A DNA stretch of 64,000 bases, taken from assembly GCF_036711975.1 (NCBI RefSeq), contig NC_091973.1, forward strand, positions 4,526,001 to 4,590,000, given 5' to 3'. The notes below the pieces were generated by a model. The model saw only the letters and a list, made by a program, of their open reading frames with translations, searched no databases and was not told the origin of the DNA. The stretch is from Onthophagus taurus (lineage: Eukaryota; Arthropoda; Insecta; Coleoptera; Scarabaeidae). A program made the position numbers and the translations under genes. Below are positions 23,929 to 38,300 of the stretch, one piece after another; position 1 is the stretch's first letter, and the number at the start of each line of letters is the position of its first letter.

Positions 23929-26331
23929 CTTAACGGCGTCTTTAAGAAATCACTATTAGAGAACAAACAACTATATCAGGTATTAGTCATAGCTGGTTTG
24001 AGTTAGAATGAAACCACTCCCTTCTACTTACCAATGAACAATGGAGACTAACGTTTTTTATATTTAACTCGATACGTATCAAAACTTAAGAATTAATATT
24101 GACCACAATTTCAAATAATTTTGGCAATTTCACAGTCTTTACATCGAAAAATTTGTTTTGTTTAGCACTGCAACTGTTTTGCCTAAATAACGACTATCTG
24201 TCAGAAATTTGGCACTGTGTCGTACTACCAACCGTACAACTAAGAAAATTCCTAAACCCCAGTAGGAGGTATCATCTCGATCTCAATAGATGGCAGCACA
24301 TCCTCAACAAAATTAAAGAAGTATCGAGTGAAAACGTCATCACCTACAAACGAATAAGCCAATGAACTCGCTCGAATTCGAGATTAACCAATGTAAACGC
24401 TTGTTGCTGTGAGATAACGAGAAAATATAAAGAGATAGAGAATGAACTAACCTAAATCTACCTTATCCAATTAAAAAAAAATCAATACAACATATTCTAG
24501 ATTTTAATTTTTGTCTTAATCGATTAACTGCTTATCTAAAGTCATTTTAATGATAAAGATATACTATTAATATAAACAAAGAATAATTGATAAATAAAAA
24601 ATTAAAATAAATTTATTACTTTTCAAACTGAATAATAATTCTTCTACAACTTCTAACACATTTTCTTCAATAATTACATTTCTTGCAGTTAAAAGTAATT
24701 TTTGCCTTAAAACAACTCTGCTCTCACAAAGCTGCAATGCAATGAAGGAATTCTCCGATTCGCTAAGAGTATACTGAGATAATAAAGCAAGGACTTTTAT
24801 TTTTTGAACATTACTAGTTGTAAATTTTATGTAAAACATTTTGGACCCAACCCAAGCAAATTTAACCCAACCCAACCCAACTCAACATATTGTCCAAAAC
24901 ATACAACGCAACCCCACCAGGATCACCAAAACTATTAATCTTAAGGTATATCCACACCAAAGGGAAACATTCTGTTCCTGATTGTCGTAACCTGTTGAGG
25001 AAGCAGAAACAATAACAAATGTATCGTAAACATTTGAATACAACCAGCGGTGGCTGCAATTATTATTTTGCAAAAACAGAAAAATAACGTACATAAATGT
25101 TGGACTAGGCCGACTCTTTTAGAAAGAAATACACATGGTATCATGCGCCTTATTAGTTCATTAAAGTAAGATGATTTAATAGCAAAATCCAGGATCGACA
25201 ATGGAAATATAAAGAACTTTTGTCGTATAAGTAGCACTGCTAACGTAAATGTAGGCAAAACATTAGCTGATAAAATATGTTTTGCACCAGATTTACCCTT
25301 AAATATGTTGCGCCAATCGCTTTATTAATCTCTTCGGTACAAATGTTTACGCTGCAAAAGTCGCTACTCGGCAAACAACGTTGCGTCCGAAACAAAAATG
25401 TTTACAAATGTTTCTAAATTTTCTAATGATATTTATTGCTAAACACGGGAAGAAGCAATTTGTAGGAACATTTGTTCCTGCAATCATAAACAATAAGGAA
25501 CATTCAGAAACTTTGAGATGCAAGTTCCAGGAACAAGCAACATGAGATTGGTTTAATACATTTTAATACATTTTGCATATTAGACATATGCGCGGAAAGC
25601 TTCAAAGCTGCCCGGAACTACAGAACTCTTGAACCAAAACAGGGCTCTTTAGTTTCTCTATCTACGACTATTCTACCTTAACCACAACCACTCTCTTCTC
25701 TCTACTCTTCCTTCGGATTATAATAATATGGTGTATTCAATAACCATTACAAAATCCATCCAGTATGTTGTCTGTTAACTTCGTCTAGAAACATTTCGGA
25801 AACGAAGCTGAAGCATCCCCCGGGTATCCGATCGATTTTGTTTTTCGGTGTAACGTAATTACTCATGCTCTAAAGTACTTCCAATGTAATAAATTTAGGC
25901 ATTCCGTAATAAATAATGGTATAAGGGTGTGCTAAAGAAGGAATGGATTGCAATCCCCAAGAGTTTTACTTTAACTAATAAATATAATATTTATTATACA
26001 TAAATAATTATGGTATTTAAGCTAAATGAATAAGTTGAATAAATTATGAAATCAATAATAATTTAAAAAGAATTCGTAAATTCTCTAAATAAGTAATATT
26101 TGTAGTGATCGCTAATAGATGGCGGTGGTGGATAATAATATGTTTATTATTTGTGCGGATAGATGGCGCTATAAGCAGTTAATGGTTAGCGGTTTGTTGT
26201 TTGCGCAGGCGTTGTGTCGATTGTTTCGAAGGAAATTTGGCAACGGTTAGGCAAATAGTGAGTCCATAGTTGCGGGCAGGTGGAGTCCGTGGTTGGTCGG
26301 GGCATATGACATACCGAGCGAGACATTACTA
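23929..26331. other. Region between divergent alpha-catenin and orb2
   Basis: It should hold both promoters and 5' UTRs. I see no convincing gene. A minus-strand stretch near 24900-25000 (GDPGGVALYVLDNML) faintly resembles a LINE endonuclease. A short interstitial TTGGG-type tract is at 24850-24893. Two AGATGGCG-type motifs stand at 26116-26126 and 26161-26169, just upstream of orb2. Confidence 0.45.
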
Positions 26332-29300
26332 ATGGGTGAGTTTAGTTTAAGTGGCAACGCGAGCATCGGTTTGAGTGGCGTCGAGATCTCAGTGAACAAC
26401 GCGGGGAATTCTAAGGCCACCGCAAATACCATATTTTACACCACACCTACGTCGGAGGCGGCGAGTATACATCAGGCGCAGCCTCGGCCGGCGATGCAAG
26501 ATGAACTCTCCGAGAAGGCGGCTATCTCCAGCAGTACCCAGGGCGGAGATGAATTGGGTGTGACCGCGATCTCATCAATCTCGGCGATCACCGCGAGCTC
26601 TGCTCCCGACAAGCCTAAGGATTGCGACTCCAACTCAAACGTAGACCTGACGGACAAGTTGCCCGAACACGTGACGCCGCAAGCCACCAAACAAGCCCCT
26701 GCGGTTCTCGGGAGGGAGCCGTTGTTCCACCCTGCCGATGCCAATCCTTCGACCCCGACGCCGACACCGACGCCCGGTCCTGGTCCGGGCCAGTTATGGT
26801 CAACGGGCGTCGAGGACGGCTACGTCCACAACCTAAACGTAAACGGCGGTCTAGGCTTCCAGAATTACTCCTCCCAGCAGCCCCAGCTCTTTGGGAACCA
26901 AAACCAGGGCAGGAGGGCGATTACTGCGGCCCACAACTTCCCGCATAACGTCGTCCGACAACAATCTAGTCATCCGTTGTTCAAGAGTTACGGCTCTTGG
27001 ACGAATCCCGGCCAGGGAAGCTGGTCGGGGGGTTCCGCTTGGAACCGGGGCAGGAGCGTGCCGAATTTGACCCCGCTGCAACAGATCGGCGTAGGGAATC
27101 GAAAACCGAGCCCTACATTCAATCATCAACAGCCGCAGGCCATCTCCCCGGTCAAGTTCCGCCGGTCGACCTCTTATCCCGGCAAAGGCCACTTCCAGCA
27201 ACCTCCCACCTTCGAAATAACCGCCACGGACGAACCCCGGGAACTCCTGTCCTACCAGGTAATGTGTGGCCCTCTTGCACATCTCACCAATGCGCTAATG
27301 TTTGTGTACTACCTGCTCATGCCGCTCATAATACGCTGTTCTGCTTGTGACGTTTTCGTTTTGTTATTACCACCCTCTGGTGTATAGACTTTTATAGTTC
27401 TTTTTTTTTAGCCTCTAGTACCTGTGATATACTTATTTATTTTTTTTTGTGTCCTTTATTTTTTACATTTATTTTTTTTTATTTGTTTGTTAAATAAACC
27501 ATTAACTACAATGTTTTGTGTGTTATGTTTTTATTTACAACTACTGCTGCGCCTCGTTCTCGTCCTCGCTTCTTATTACCTCTAAACCGCTTACGAGGCG
27601 TTACATAACGCCGACGCGAGGTTTCGCGCGAATGTAGGTCATAGTGTACCGCGCGGCTCGACTTAAGGGAAAACGGTCCGCCTTATAAATATTGATTTTC
27701 CCGCATTGTGACCCATATAAATGTCGCGCATGGCTCCCGATCGGCGGCTCGCTTTCTTCAGCCGTCCGTTTTCCCGACGCTTTTTCAAACGTCCGTCGCT
27801 TCGCTACCGTTACGTGGCAGGTGAACACGACGCCCGAAATATCCGCACCACCGATCCACCAGCTAAAAATACCCGCAGACGCAGCCGCAGGCACTTTTAC
27901 TTCGCATTCCGTCCGGACAGAAAACGATATATTCGCCTCCATGCTTTGGATCCTCTCCCTATGCAATCATCGTCTGCACTGCACTCTACATACATACATC
28001 CTACATCGCTTAGCATCTTACTCTTCTTTGTGGACGCTATAGACATCAACCTTCATTCAAATATAAACAGACAGAATATATACACATACCAAAAATAACA
28101 CTGTATAGACGATTTTACTATTTGAGTTACACTTATACACTACATTTACATCATATTGAGTTTTTATAAAAAAGTTGATTGATAAATACATTTCAATTAA
28201 GATACTAATAAAGCGATTCATAAACAAAAACACATGCACTTGCCAAAATGCTATTATATTTTATAAATGCAGGTTATTAACTAACAACATGTAACACTAT
28301 CAAGTCTATGTAATATGATTAACTCGATTCAACGAAATTTAATAGTATATACAACAACAATAACAGAAAGTTTAGTTATTCTTATTTTCTTGTAATATAA
28401 AAAATGTAATAAAAAGTATTAAAATTTAAATAATTTCTCGTATAACGATCGAGCGAAGGTGAAATTACAGGGACTGTATCGCATTGTGTATGCGTTCAAA
28501 ATATGCAATGATTAATATGAATTTCAAATGTCGACATTATTAAATATGTATTAGTAAAAAAGTTCCGTAAATTATGTTCTGGTATCGTGATGTGTGGCGT
28601 GATGTTAAATAATTTTTGAACTGCGAATATTTTTTAATGAAAATTTGCTCGTATCGATCAGACTGGCCGGAAAAGGGTAATCGAGTTAAGGGCCCTTGCG
28701 ACGTCTAAAACCTCTTTGTAAAATTAGATGCGCATCGTTTGAGCTCTCGTCGTTGGAGAAGCGAAACGGTTCGTTGCAGGAAAATTACAATCCTCGTTTT
28801 TCTTATAAGGCGAGTTAATTGTAATCCAAATTAAAATTACCTCGTTAATCCTAATCGGTTTGAATATATGCAATTTAATTATAATCAAAACAACACCTCA
28901 CATCATTTCAATATATAAAGGCGACACTTGGAATGCATTTTGACGACATTGCAATTTGCTTATTAATAATAAAAAATCGCACTCAATTTTCATACACTAT
29001 TTCTTGGTAAGTATATCTGGATCAATTATTTGATCTAAGCTGCTTTTTATTAAAAATTTTTAATAAAATGAAATATGGTAAATGTTATTTATTATTTTCA
29101 GGATCGATGTGGAGTAAATGCAAACGGTAGCAGCCCATTGGATACAATGCGCGGGTTGGAGCATTATTTGAACGATTTCATGCGTCAACCAACCGACACG
29201 TCGGACTTAAAAGGTGAGTATTTATGAGAATTTACCACCCACGTGAGAACGAAATAGACACGGAGACGTTTTCACTAAAATTCCGATAAGATATCGAGCG

Positions 29301-32300
29301 AGAATCGTTCACGATAACACACCTTACCGTTTCCGTCAGGCGCAAGTGCGTTTCGCAAGTGTTTCGACATTCTATAATTTTTACAACAACCTCTTGATTT
29401 GTTTAGTAAATATTTTTACGAGAACAAAATATACATTCGCTACCTTCAACGTTAAACGTTTTTATTGCTCACTTTATTGTTTGCAATAGCTATCATCATC
29501 TGACGTACACCTGATACGGGGTGGAAAAACAAATAATGTGACGACACAATCTGTCTGGATATAAAAAAGATTTATTCCATTAAAAAAAAAGAATTCTGAT
29601 TCTGCGTTATCCAATCGTTGTGAAAGGGGGAATAATTGATTAGAAAAACCGTTCTTATTTCGCAAAAGTCGACGGCGTGATCATTCGTTGGAACCGCGAT
29701 TATCTCATAACCGAATCTAATGAGGAATGAAATTTTATTCGTTTCAATTATTCAAAAAAAAGAAATTTTTAAAAAGGTGTTGTAAAACAAGATAACATCA
29801 TGTTGAGTACTGCTGGAGGGTTGGAAACTGTAGGAAAGGGTAGACGAATGCGGAAGCCATATTGATTTTGGAAGGGCTTACGAAAAGCTTGGTAGTGTTT
29901 TTTTGCGCCCGGCTCTTTCTGCGAGAAATCTGGGAATCAATACCCATCTCAGCCCTACAAAAGGCATCATCTTCCTCTTTTTCCATCGTGTGTCCTTTGA
30001 AAACTTGACGCCGCTTTGACTGCGAATAGAAAATTCAAAAAAAAACACTTTTAAAGTGTTCCCATAAAGAATAAAATTTAATTGTCGATAATTTAATGCT
30101 TATTTTACAGCGGGATATTTAACTGGATATCGCAGTTGGTATAAAGTTACAAGTTGTGGCATCTGTTGCTGTAACAGTGCGTTGGTCTTTAAACACTTTA
30201 ATATATCAGAACAACTGTTTCGTGGTACTAAACAAAACTCGTAATATAATGACTACTTAACACGTCGTTATTATAAATTCAAAACTAGAAAATTTGAAGA
30301 AGTCTTAAAATAATAATTGTACACCTAGCTATTTTACGCTTTTCTAATTTTCGAGTAGAAACGTCGACGCGTCCCCGGACTATTTATAGTCGAAAACGTC
30401 TGTTGATAACGTTCCACGTGGGCTTCGAACTCCCGGTTGCTATAATATTTCGACGTTTCAAACTTTACAGCTTCATTATATTGAAAGGAATTTCGACGCA
30501 ATAATCTATTTTAATCCGTTGCAATTCGGCATTTAACCATAATTAACAGTTTGCATTCGTTTAATTGATAACGTATTATACACCGTTCGTGATCAATAAA
30601 CGAAATAATAAGATTAAAAAATTGTGTAGGTTTAAATTAAACAAGATTTCGCGAATCATTGAAAATTTAATTTAAACATCCGATTGTTTGTTTATTATAT
30701 CTATAACCGTTTGTTTTTGTTTTTAAATCTCCTATCTAATCAGGATAAGCTAATAAACATTTTTATTTCATTATTCAGAAAATTACTGAACACATTAAGT
30801 TATTCGAAATTTATTTAAAAATGCGTTATGAAGGTTAAAATTTTATATTTTCTAAAATCGCCGTCTCCAAGCAATGGCCATCACTCATTTTTAGAGCGTG
30901 CGCAGAAATACTTTTGTGTTCTAGATTAGGTAGGCGTAAATGCAGAATGACCAATTTTTTTTATTTTATTGACTAATTGAAAATTTTATTTAACATGAGT
31001 TCAACACAAACTGCTTCATTTGCACAATAATACAACATTGCCAATCCTTTTCATAACACATATACCAAAGTAATAAAATTTTTTATTATTTTTGTTGGTT
31101 TGGTTTTGGCACAAATTGAGAATCCATGATTAATCATCATGGTCAAGGTCGCTTGCGGCCGAGGCGCTACAATAAATACCATATCGACCTAAATCTGCTT
31201 AACACACGCATTGCACTACCAAATCGGAACTTGCCTACAAGAAAAAGTATACCTATACTATTACTATACTATTAGGGTGCTGGCTTTATTTACTGCTTTA
31301 TTTTTGAGTAATTTCTATCTAGTATATGTATTTGCTGATAATACAGAGAAAGTACAAAGAAAAGATTTCTAACTATACCAAAGGGACTTGATATATATAC
31401 ACATTAATAACTTCGCTGAGTGAAATGTACAAACTTCGTAATAACATAGTAACGAAAAGCAGTGATGTTTTGCCCAAACAACTACCAACAAACATCCAAT
31501 AATCAATACCCACATTAAATATGCACAAGTGACATCGCAGTCTACTAATCAAATAAGTTTAAGTAGTTGTTTCTAAGTTAGGTTTTACCATGTATATTTG
31601 TCTATTCTTAAATTTTTTTAATTCTGGTGTTTTATTAGACTAATATGGCTTGACATAAATATCGATAAATATCTTTACGGACCTGCCTTAAACGCAATTC
31701 AAGATTACATGATACACTCGACAGGGGCAAAGTTACCTTATGGTGGGTTCTAGGTCACAAAGGCATGGTGGTTAATGAAAAGTCGTTGGCCAAAGACAAA
31801 CAAAAAGGACTTAATGTCGCTCTTACATTACACATCTCTAAATTACCATCTCTTCAACATTGGACAAGATGAGGATCAAACTTTTCGACTTTGCAAACGA
31901 TAAGTCAGAGATTCTATGTAACTGCGTCTCCTAAGGCCCAAAATTTTTTTTTAGAAAGCTTTGCTTGACACCTTCTGCCACAAAGAAACAACACCTTGGA
32001 GCAATACTAGGTTCATCAAGGACTTAAATCTGCCTTAATCTTTTGGAGGGCGTAAGTTACAATCCACTCAGCCCGGCAGCAACAAAAAAAAATGCTTGAG
32101 ATGGATTTCGCGTTTCATTTTATGACTCAACTTTTACTCTTTGGTCTCAAAAGCTTTGGGATGAACATGACCATGAGGTTGAAAAAAATTTAAATATTTC
32201 AATTTCATGGTTTCTTAGGACAACTTTTGTATGAATTAGGTTGAGGTGAAACGTCAAAATTTAAAAGTAACCATGTTATCTAGCAATACTAGATTCATCA

Positions 32301-35300
32301 AGGACCTAAATCTGCCTTAATCTTTTGGAGGGCGTAATTCTTATGATTCAACTTTTACTCTTTGAAAGAAGCTGGTTGAGGTGAAAAGTCTAAATTAACC
32401 ATAATAGTCTGTTATCTTGATAAAATATATTTCAAAAATAAATTTTGTGTGGTTATCATGAAAGTTAATTCATAATAATATAAAACCAAAAGCGGTGAAA
32501 GTACTGAAAGGAGTTTTGTCATCTGTTCTATCAAGTATTATCAATAGAGAAATAAAACTTGGTCAATTTCCCGATATTCTAAAGTTAGGATGAATAACTC
32601 CAGTGCATAAAAAGGGCTCAAAAGCTCTTCCGGAGAACTATAGACCCATATCTATGCTGTCGGCCTTTGCCAAAATATTTTAATCATTTTTAAAAAGTAG
32701 ACTATTGTCCCATTTGAATATGATTAGTTTCCAAACTAGTGAGCAACATGGTTTCATAGGCGGTAAGAGTACACAGACTGCTATTATTTATTGTTAGAAC
32801 TTGTTTATAGAAATCTCAATGAGAGCAAAACCGTTTTGGCTGTTTTCCTGGACTTGCTATAATGCTTAGTAACCTCGAAGCTTTGGGAGTTCAGGGACCA
32901 TCACTGAGAGTTTTTAAAAATTATTTAAGAAATAGAAAGCAGTACACTGTTTACAATAATGCTACTAGCGGTAAGACTCATATCAAGTATGGAGTACCCC
33001 AGGGATCTGTCCTCGGTCCTCTGCTTTTTTAAATATATATAAATGATATAACCAATTGTTGTATGCATGGTGATCTTGCTTTGTATGCTCCGGAACCGTT
33101 TATCATACAGAAAACAGCGTTTGTAAGCATTTTCTACTCATAATAAGCTGAGTTTTATAACATAAGCTACGTCAAAATATCAATTAGTTAATACCTACAA
33201 AAAGTAAACTTGTATTACAAAATTAAAAATGAATTACACAAATTTTACGGAATGGCGTGCGGTAATTCGGCAGAAGCAAGGCGGTTGTATCAAGAAAGAC
33301 ATCCTAATCGCCCAGTACCACACCATAACTTGTTTTTACGCATTCACCAACTACTATGGGAAAATGGAAGTTTTAAAAAGAATACTGCTGATAATGGGCG
33401 GCCTATGGAAGTTGCAAATCCCCAAGTAGAAGAGGCTATCTTCAACGAAATTGATGAAAATCCGAAGAAAAATTGCAAACAACTTAAACCTATCTCACTC
33501 GACGGTTTGGAGAATTTATTATCTTATTGCCAAGAGATTCTCCGCCAAGATTGGCTTTTTGTACATGGATGCAAGGCATAATAGCTCAAAATCCTGAGTT
33601 TGGAGCCGAAGTTCTGTTTACCGATGAAGCATCTTTGTCGAAGAATGGTATTTTCAATTTTCACAATAACCATATGGGCAGAAGAAAATCCATATGAAAT
33701 TGCAGAAGGCCATCATCAGCAACAATTTTCCGTAAATGTTTGGGCTGTCATCGTCGGTAATCATTTGATAGGCCCACATTTTTTTCCGAACAGATTAAAC
33801 GGTGCAGATTATCGACAATTTCTAGAAGAAGTACTGCAAAAGTAACTGTAAGACAAAACATGTACTTTATGCATGATGGATCTCCTGCCCACTTTACTTT
33901 GGTTGCTTGCCAATACTTGGACGATGAATATCCAGACCGTTGGATCGGTCGAGGAGGTCCTTGGCCACCGCGATCTCCCGAACTTAATTGTTTAGATTTT
34001 TTCTGTTGTTTCTTTAACCGTGTATGATTTGTAGTTGTATTTCAAAAAATTGACCATGTTATTCAACATAAAAGTTGATTTTTCTCGAAAACGGTCAACT
34101 TTAAAGCTCATGACCTTCAGTACCTTTTTTGTGTAGAAAACATTGACGTTTCAAATGGATGTCTCAAAACCGTACTTTTTCCAGTCGCGTAGAAGTTGGG
34201 GTGAAAAACAACCACTATCCCTCCAAAATCTTAACCAATTAAGACTTCAAAAAATTTTTCTCGCACAAAACTTAGCTTATTATGAGTACGGTTCCGGAGA
34301 TCCGTAAAATACGATTTTTTTAATTAAATTTCAATAGCTTGTATCTCGAAAATGGTGTATTTTGGAGAATAAGTTGATAGAAACTTTTTTTCAAATTTTT
34401 GGACAAGCTATCACATCCTGAAGTTCTGCGCATATATTATGAAACACCCTATATATATATTACCCCGTCCCATGGTAAATACCCAAACAGTTCTACTTAA
34501 GCTTTGCCACAATGTTGATCTAATCATTTACGCCAGTTCTTCTTCATAGATCTTCATTTCGTATGTAGTCCTTCAGAGTTAGAACCAGGATCGACCTCTC
34601 CATCTATCTTTGCGTTACTTGGATCCTTCTGGCAGTGCCTACCGTTGATGTTAATGTTTCGGAGCCTTATGTCATAACCGGAAACACGCATTGATTGAAA
34701 GCCTTTTCTTTTGGAGATGTCTCTAAGTTTCTCATAGGCTGCCCATACGAATGTGATCCTTCTGTTTAGTTCGCTTGTTTGATTATCTGTCAACCCTCTC
34801 AATCTCATTATCTCCAATATTGATCTTAGAGTTGGGAACAAGATTTGTCATAAATTTTGATTTCTCCACGTTGATTTTTAGTACACACCTCCTTTAAGTC
34901 GTTCAGCATTAGTTTAATCTCTCCAAGGCTATCCGATATTAGAACTATATCATCCGCGCAAATTACTTAAGCATTTGCAATCCCGTCATTGTAGCATTCT
35001 TGTAGATGTTATAAATAAGTTTGGTATATCGATAATCGACTCAATTAAAAAAAAAAACCCGAGTATTTAACAACACTTCTTCTTCTTGCGTTGTTGTTAT
35101 ATTTTAGTGTTTATATCTTCCGTATCTTCCGCATCAGAGCATTATACGGTTGAGATTATTCTGAAGCGATCTTTCTAATAAAATTTTTCGGAACTGTTTT
35201 TCCTCCAATAACAATTTAAGGGAGATCGTAAATCACACTCAGGCAATCGGTCTCACCCCCGTCCGGTCCACCGCGCCGTTCTAAACTAGTTTCGTGTACT

Positions 35301-38300
35301 CACCAATAGATTTGACACGGAAAGAGAAATAAACTTTTTGCGCTATTGAAGTGAATCGGTATTGGAGAGACTTTAAACAGTTCCCGTTCGGTTATTATAT
35401 TTTATACATTTTTGAAAAATTTATATCCTACAACCATATAATGCTTTGACGCGGAAGATACGGGATAGCTTGTATACCTGTTATGGATTTTTATGTCTTA
35501 AAAAAAGTTGCAAAATTAGTTTAATGTTATATAAAGGTAATATTACGGAAGTAAACGGAGAAGTAGAATTGGCTTAAGATTACTTAAAAAAATTACTTCT
35601 TACAAACGGTGGTTTTCCGTTGGTTTAGAATTTTAACCGGACGCGCTCAGCCACGTGGACCGAAACCTTAAGTGAGTAAACGCAATTATTTTTGCTTAAG
35701 TACATTGAATGTATTAAGTATAAAAATAATTTTTTGTTTAATAACTATTTTGAGAATATAAATAATTTTTGAAAACGGTATGGTTCGTTCGTATGTAGCG
35801 GAAGCCTTCAAGTGGGGGACTTTGTTGGAGTCGTACTCGTCGTTGTCGTTTGGCCCCGGCCCCGGCCCCTCATCGCGTTTGCCCGAGGACAGTGCTGCTG
35901 GCCACGGAGTCCGTGGCGGTGCGACGCAACCGAAGCGCGGTTCCCGAGACTGTGAGAGTCACGGTCCGCGGTAACCTTCAGTGCGAGGCCGGCCACGTCG
36001 CGTGCAATACGAGACGTCGCGGTGAAAAGTGCGCGCGGATCTCAATTACGACGCTAAAGACACGTGACAAAACATTAAAAGAAAAAAAAAAATTGTTTTT
36101 CAAAATGTACGGTTCCGTTTCTAAATGGTCTAACAATCAATTTACGCAAATCAACCGTATTCCAAAAGGTTAGATATCAAAGATAATTATTTACAAGTTT
36201 TTATTAGTTACGAGTTAGTTCCGGATGGGTTTTTAGGTTTAAGGGCATTGGCACGTGCGAACACTTCCTGTGTATACTCCGCCCCCTCTTAACGATGACA
36301 CATGCGTGGCATCGCGGTTACGGCGGCGGCGGCGTCGCGACGCCTCTCAAAATGCGCGGATCGATAACGGACAATGAAGAGGTGGAGGCCGTACCTGCTA
36401 CGTCTCTCTACACCTTTTTTGCCCTCATAACGCCTTCTTCAGGGATCCGAAAATATCATTGCGCAACGAAAACCTTTGTAATTATTTGATTACCAACAAC
36501 GCGCTATCGGAGTTTACTAAAAATGTTGCGCAATATTCTTACTGCTTATTATCTTCCCGGTGCTAATCGGCACTTATTTTTCTGTTTTCCTTATGTTACC
36601 GTCCATTATGCAAATAATAGTAGTTATTGTGTAAGCCGTAACTCGTGCCGATCAAAAAAATGTACAATAAGCACAAAAATTTGTTATTATTTATTATACA
36701 TATAAAAATACATAACTAATTTTGTATGGGGCGTTAGTAGTTCGTAATCGTTGGTTTCCTCTTTAGTAACCCACATTTGGTGTCGCCGAAACGGCCCCGC
36801 TTCAATTCCTGGTTCGCCCCCGCCTCCGGTTACGCAATCTAATCGAATGGAATAATTAACCTGAATACTTTGCCGTTACGTGCTACCGTCGATAATTTTT
36901 ATTTTTTTCCAGTCGATCAGTTTCAACCCCTTTTTTTCTTCCTTTGCAGGTTTAATGAATTGCAATACCAACGCATATCCGTCGCTTACACACTCCCTAC
37001 ATGGTAAGTACCCCCGCTATTTTTTTAACATTACCAAAAAAGTTTTGTAAAAAAAGTTTTTTAATAACTGCTTATGTAAGTATTAGAAATTAAACTTAAA
37101 ATGGAAAGGTGCTTTGTTAAGTGTGGTAATTCTGACGTCACTTTTTAAACAAAATTAAAACAAAAAATAAAAATAATGCAACCACAATTTCATAAATATT
37201 ACTAAAAACAATTAATTAAACATTTCATAAACAACAAAAAAAAAGAAATTAAATCTAGCAATAATTTCGAACAATTACATAAGGAATTAAACACAACAAT
37301 AAAATTGAAAGGCACCTTAACGACAAAAATCCAATTCAATTTTTTTACAATTTTGAAAGCATTCCAAGACTTAATAGCTAAAAAACCCATTGTCATAAAT
37401 GTAAGTAAAAAGGAAATAAGAAATTAAAATTTAAAACACCTAAAATTAAATTTAACGTCACTCCTCTATAACAGCTATGTCAGTCCTTTAATTAATTACA
37501 TGAATGATTAATCTGAACCAACCCCACATCGAAACTCCCCTAAAACCCAACGATCGATGTTGCTGATGATGAATGCTTTTAACTCAAATATTTAATTTTA
37601 AATAAGAAATTGTTAGTTACGGTTTATTTCCTTTACGTATCTATAGTTAAATACGTACTTTTAACTATAAACACACGTCCGCAGTGGTCTTATACCGTTT
37701 TTAAATACCTTATCAGCACCTTATCTCTACATGAAAACCTTGGGGATTTACACCTACAAAAAATCAGGTACAATTTCGATTTTTGTCTGTTTCATTTAAG
37801 AAAAATTTTTAGTTATCGAAAAAAATAATTTTTTTTTAAAAGTCTAAAAATACATCTAAAAATAACCGGGACGTGGCTGCTGTCATTCGACGGGGTTGTT
37901 TTCGTATCCCTTGGGGCCGATTTTCGAAATGAGTGCCGGTCAATAGTGCACACGGAAGGTGGAACGGCGCGCCTGCGTCCCAACACCCTGCGATTCGGAA
38001 ACTACCCCAATTTTATAGGGCACGTGGATAGGGTGCAATAACCTTAAGACGACGGTATGGGGTCAACCCACCTCCATTTCGGGGACGATTCCCACTTATT
38101 TATTATCATTCCTAAACCAGTTCACTAGTATTAACATATAAAGTCGTCATCATTGCAAGTATGCAACCAATATCACAGTATTGGTATTGCATATTGTGTT
38201 GACGATAATTAATTAATAAAAAATTTTTTTTCTAACATAGGAAAGTCGCCATATTTTGGTGGTTTGGACGAACAGGCTGGTCCTGTTTTGTTAGAAGAAC

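Noticed and set aside
24099-24365. 88-codon plus-strand open frame (ends ENVITYKRISQ)
   Set aside because: The C-terminal half looks protein-like but I cannot link it to any family, and there is no gene context.
27601-28098. Several open frames on both strands in orb2 intron 1
   Set aside because: They overlap one another in a GC-richer stretch, match no family and have no splice partner in phase.
35780-35974. 64-codon open frame in the leader of the short orb2 transcript
   Set aside because: Probably an upstream frame in a 5' UTR; composition follows the GC-rich DNA.
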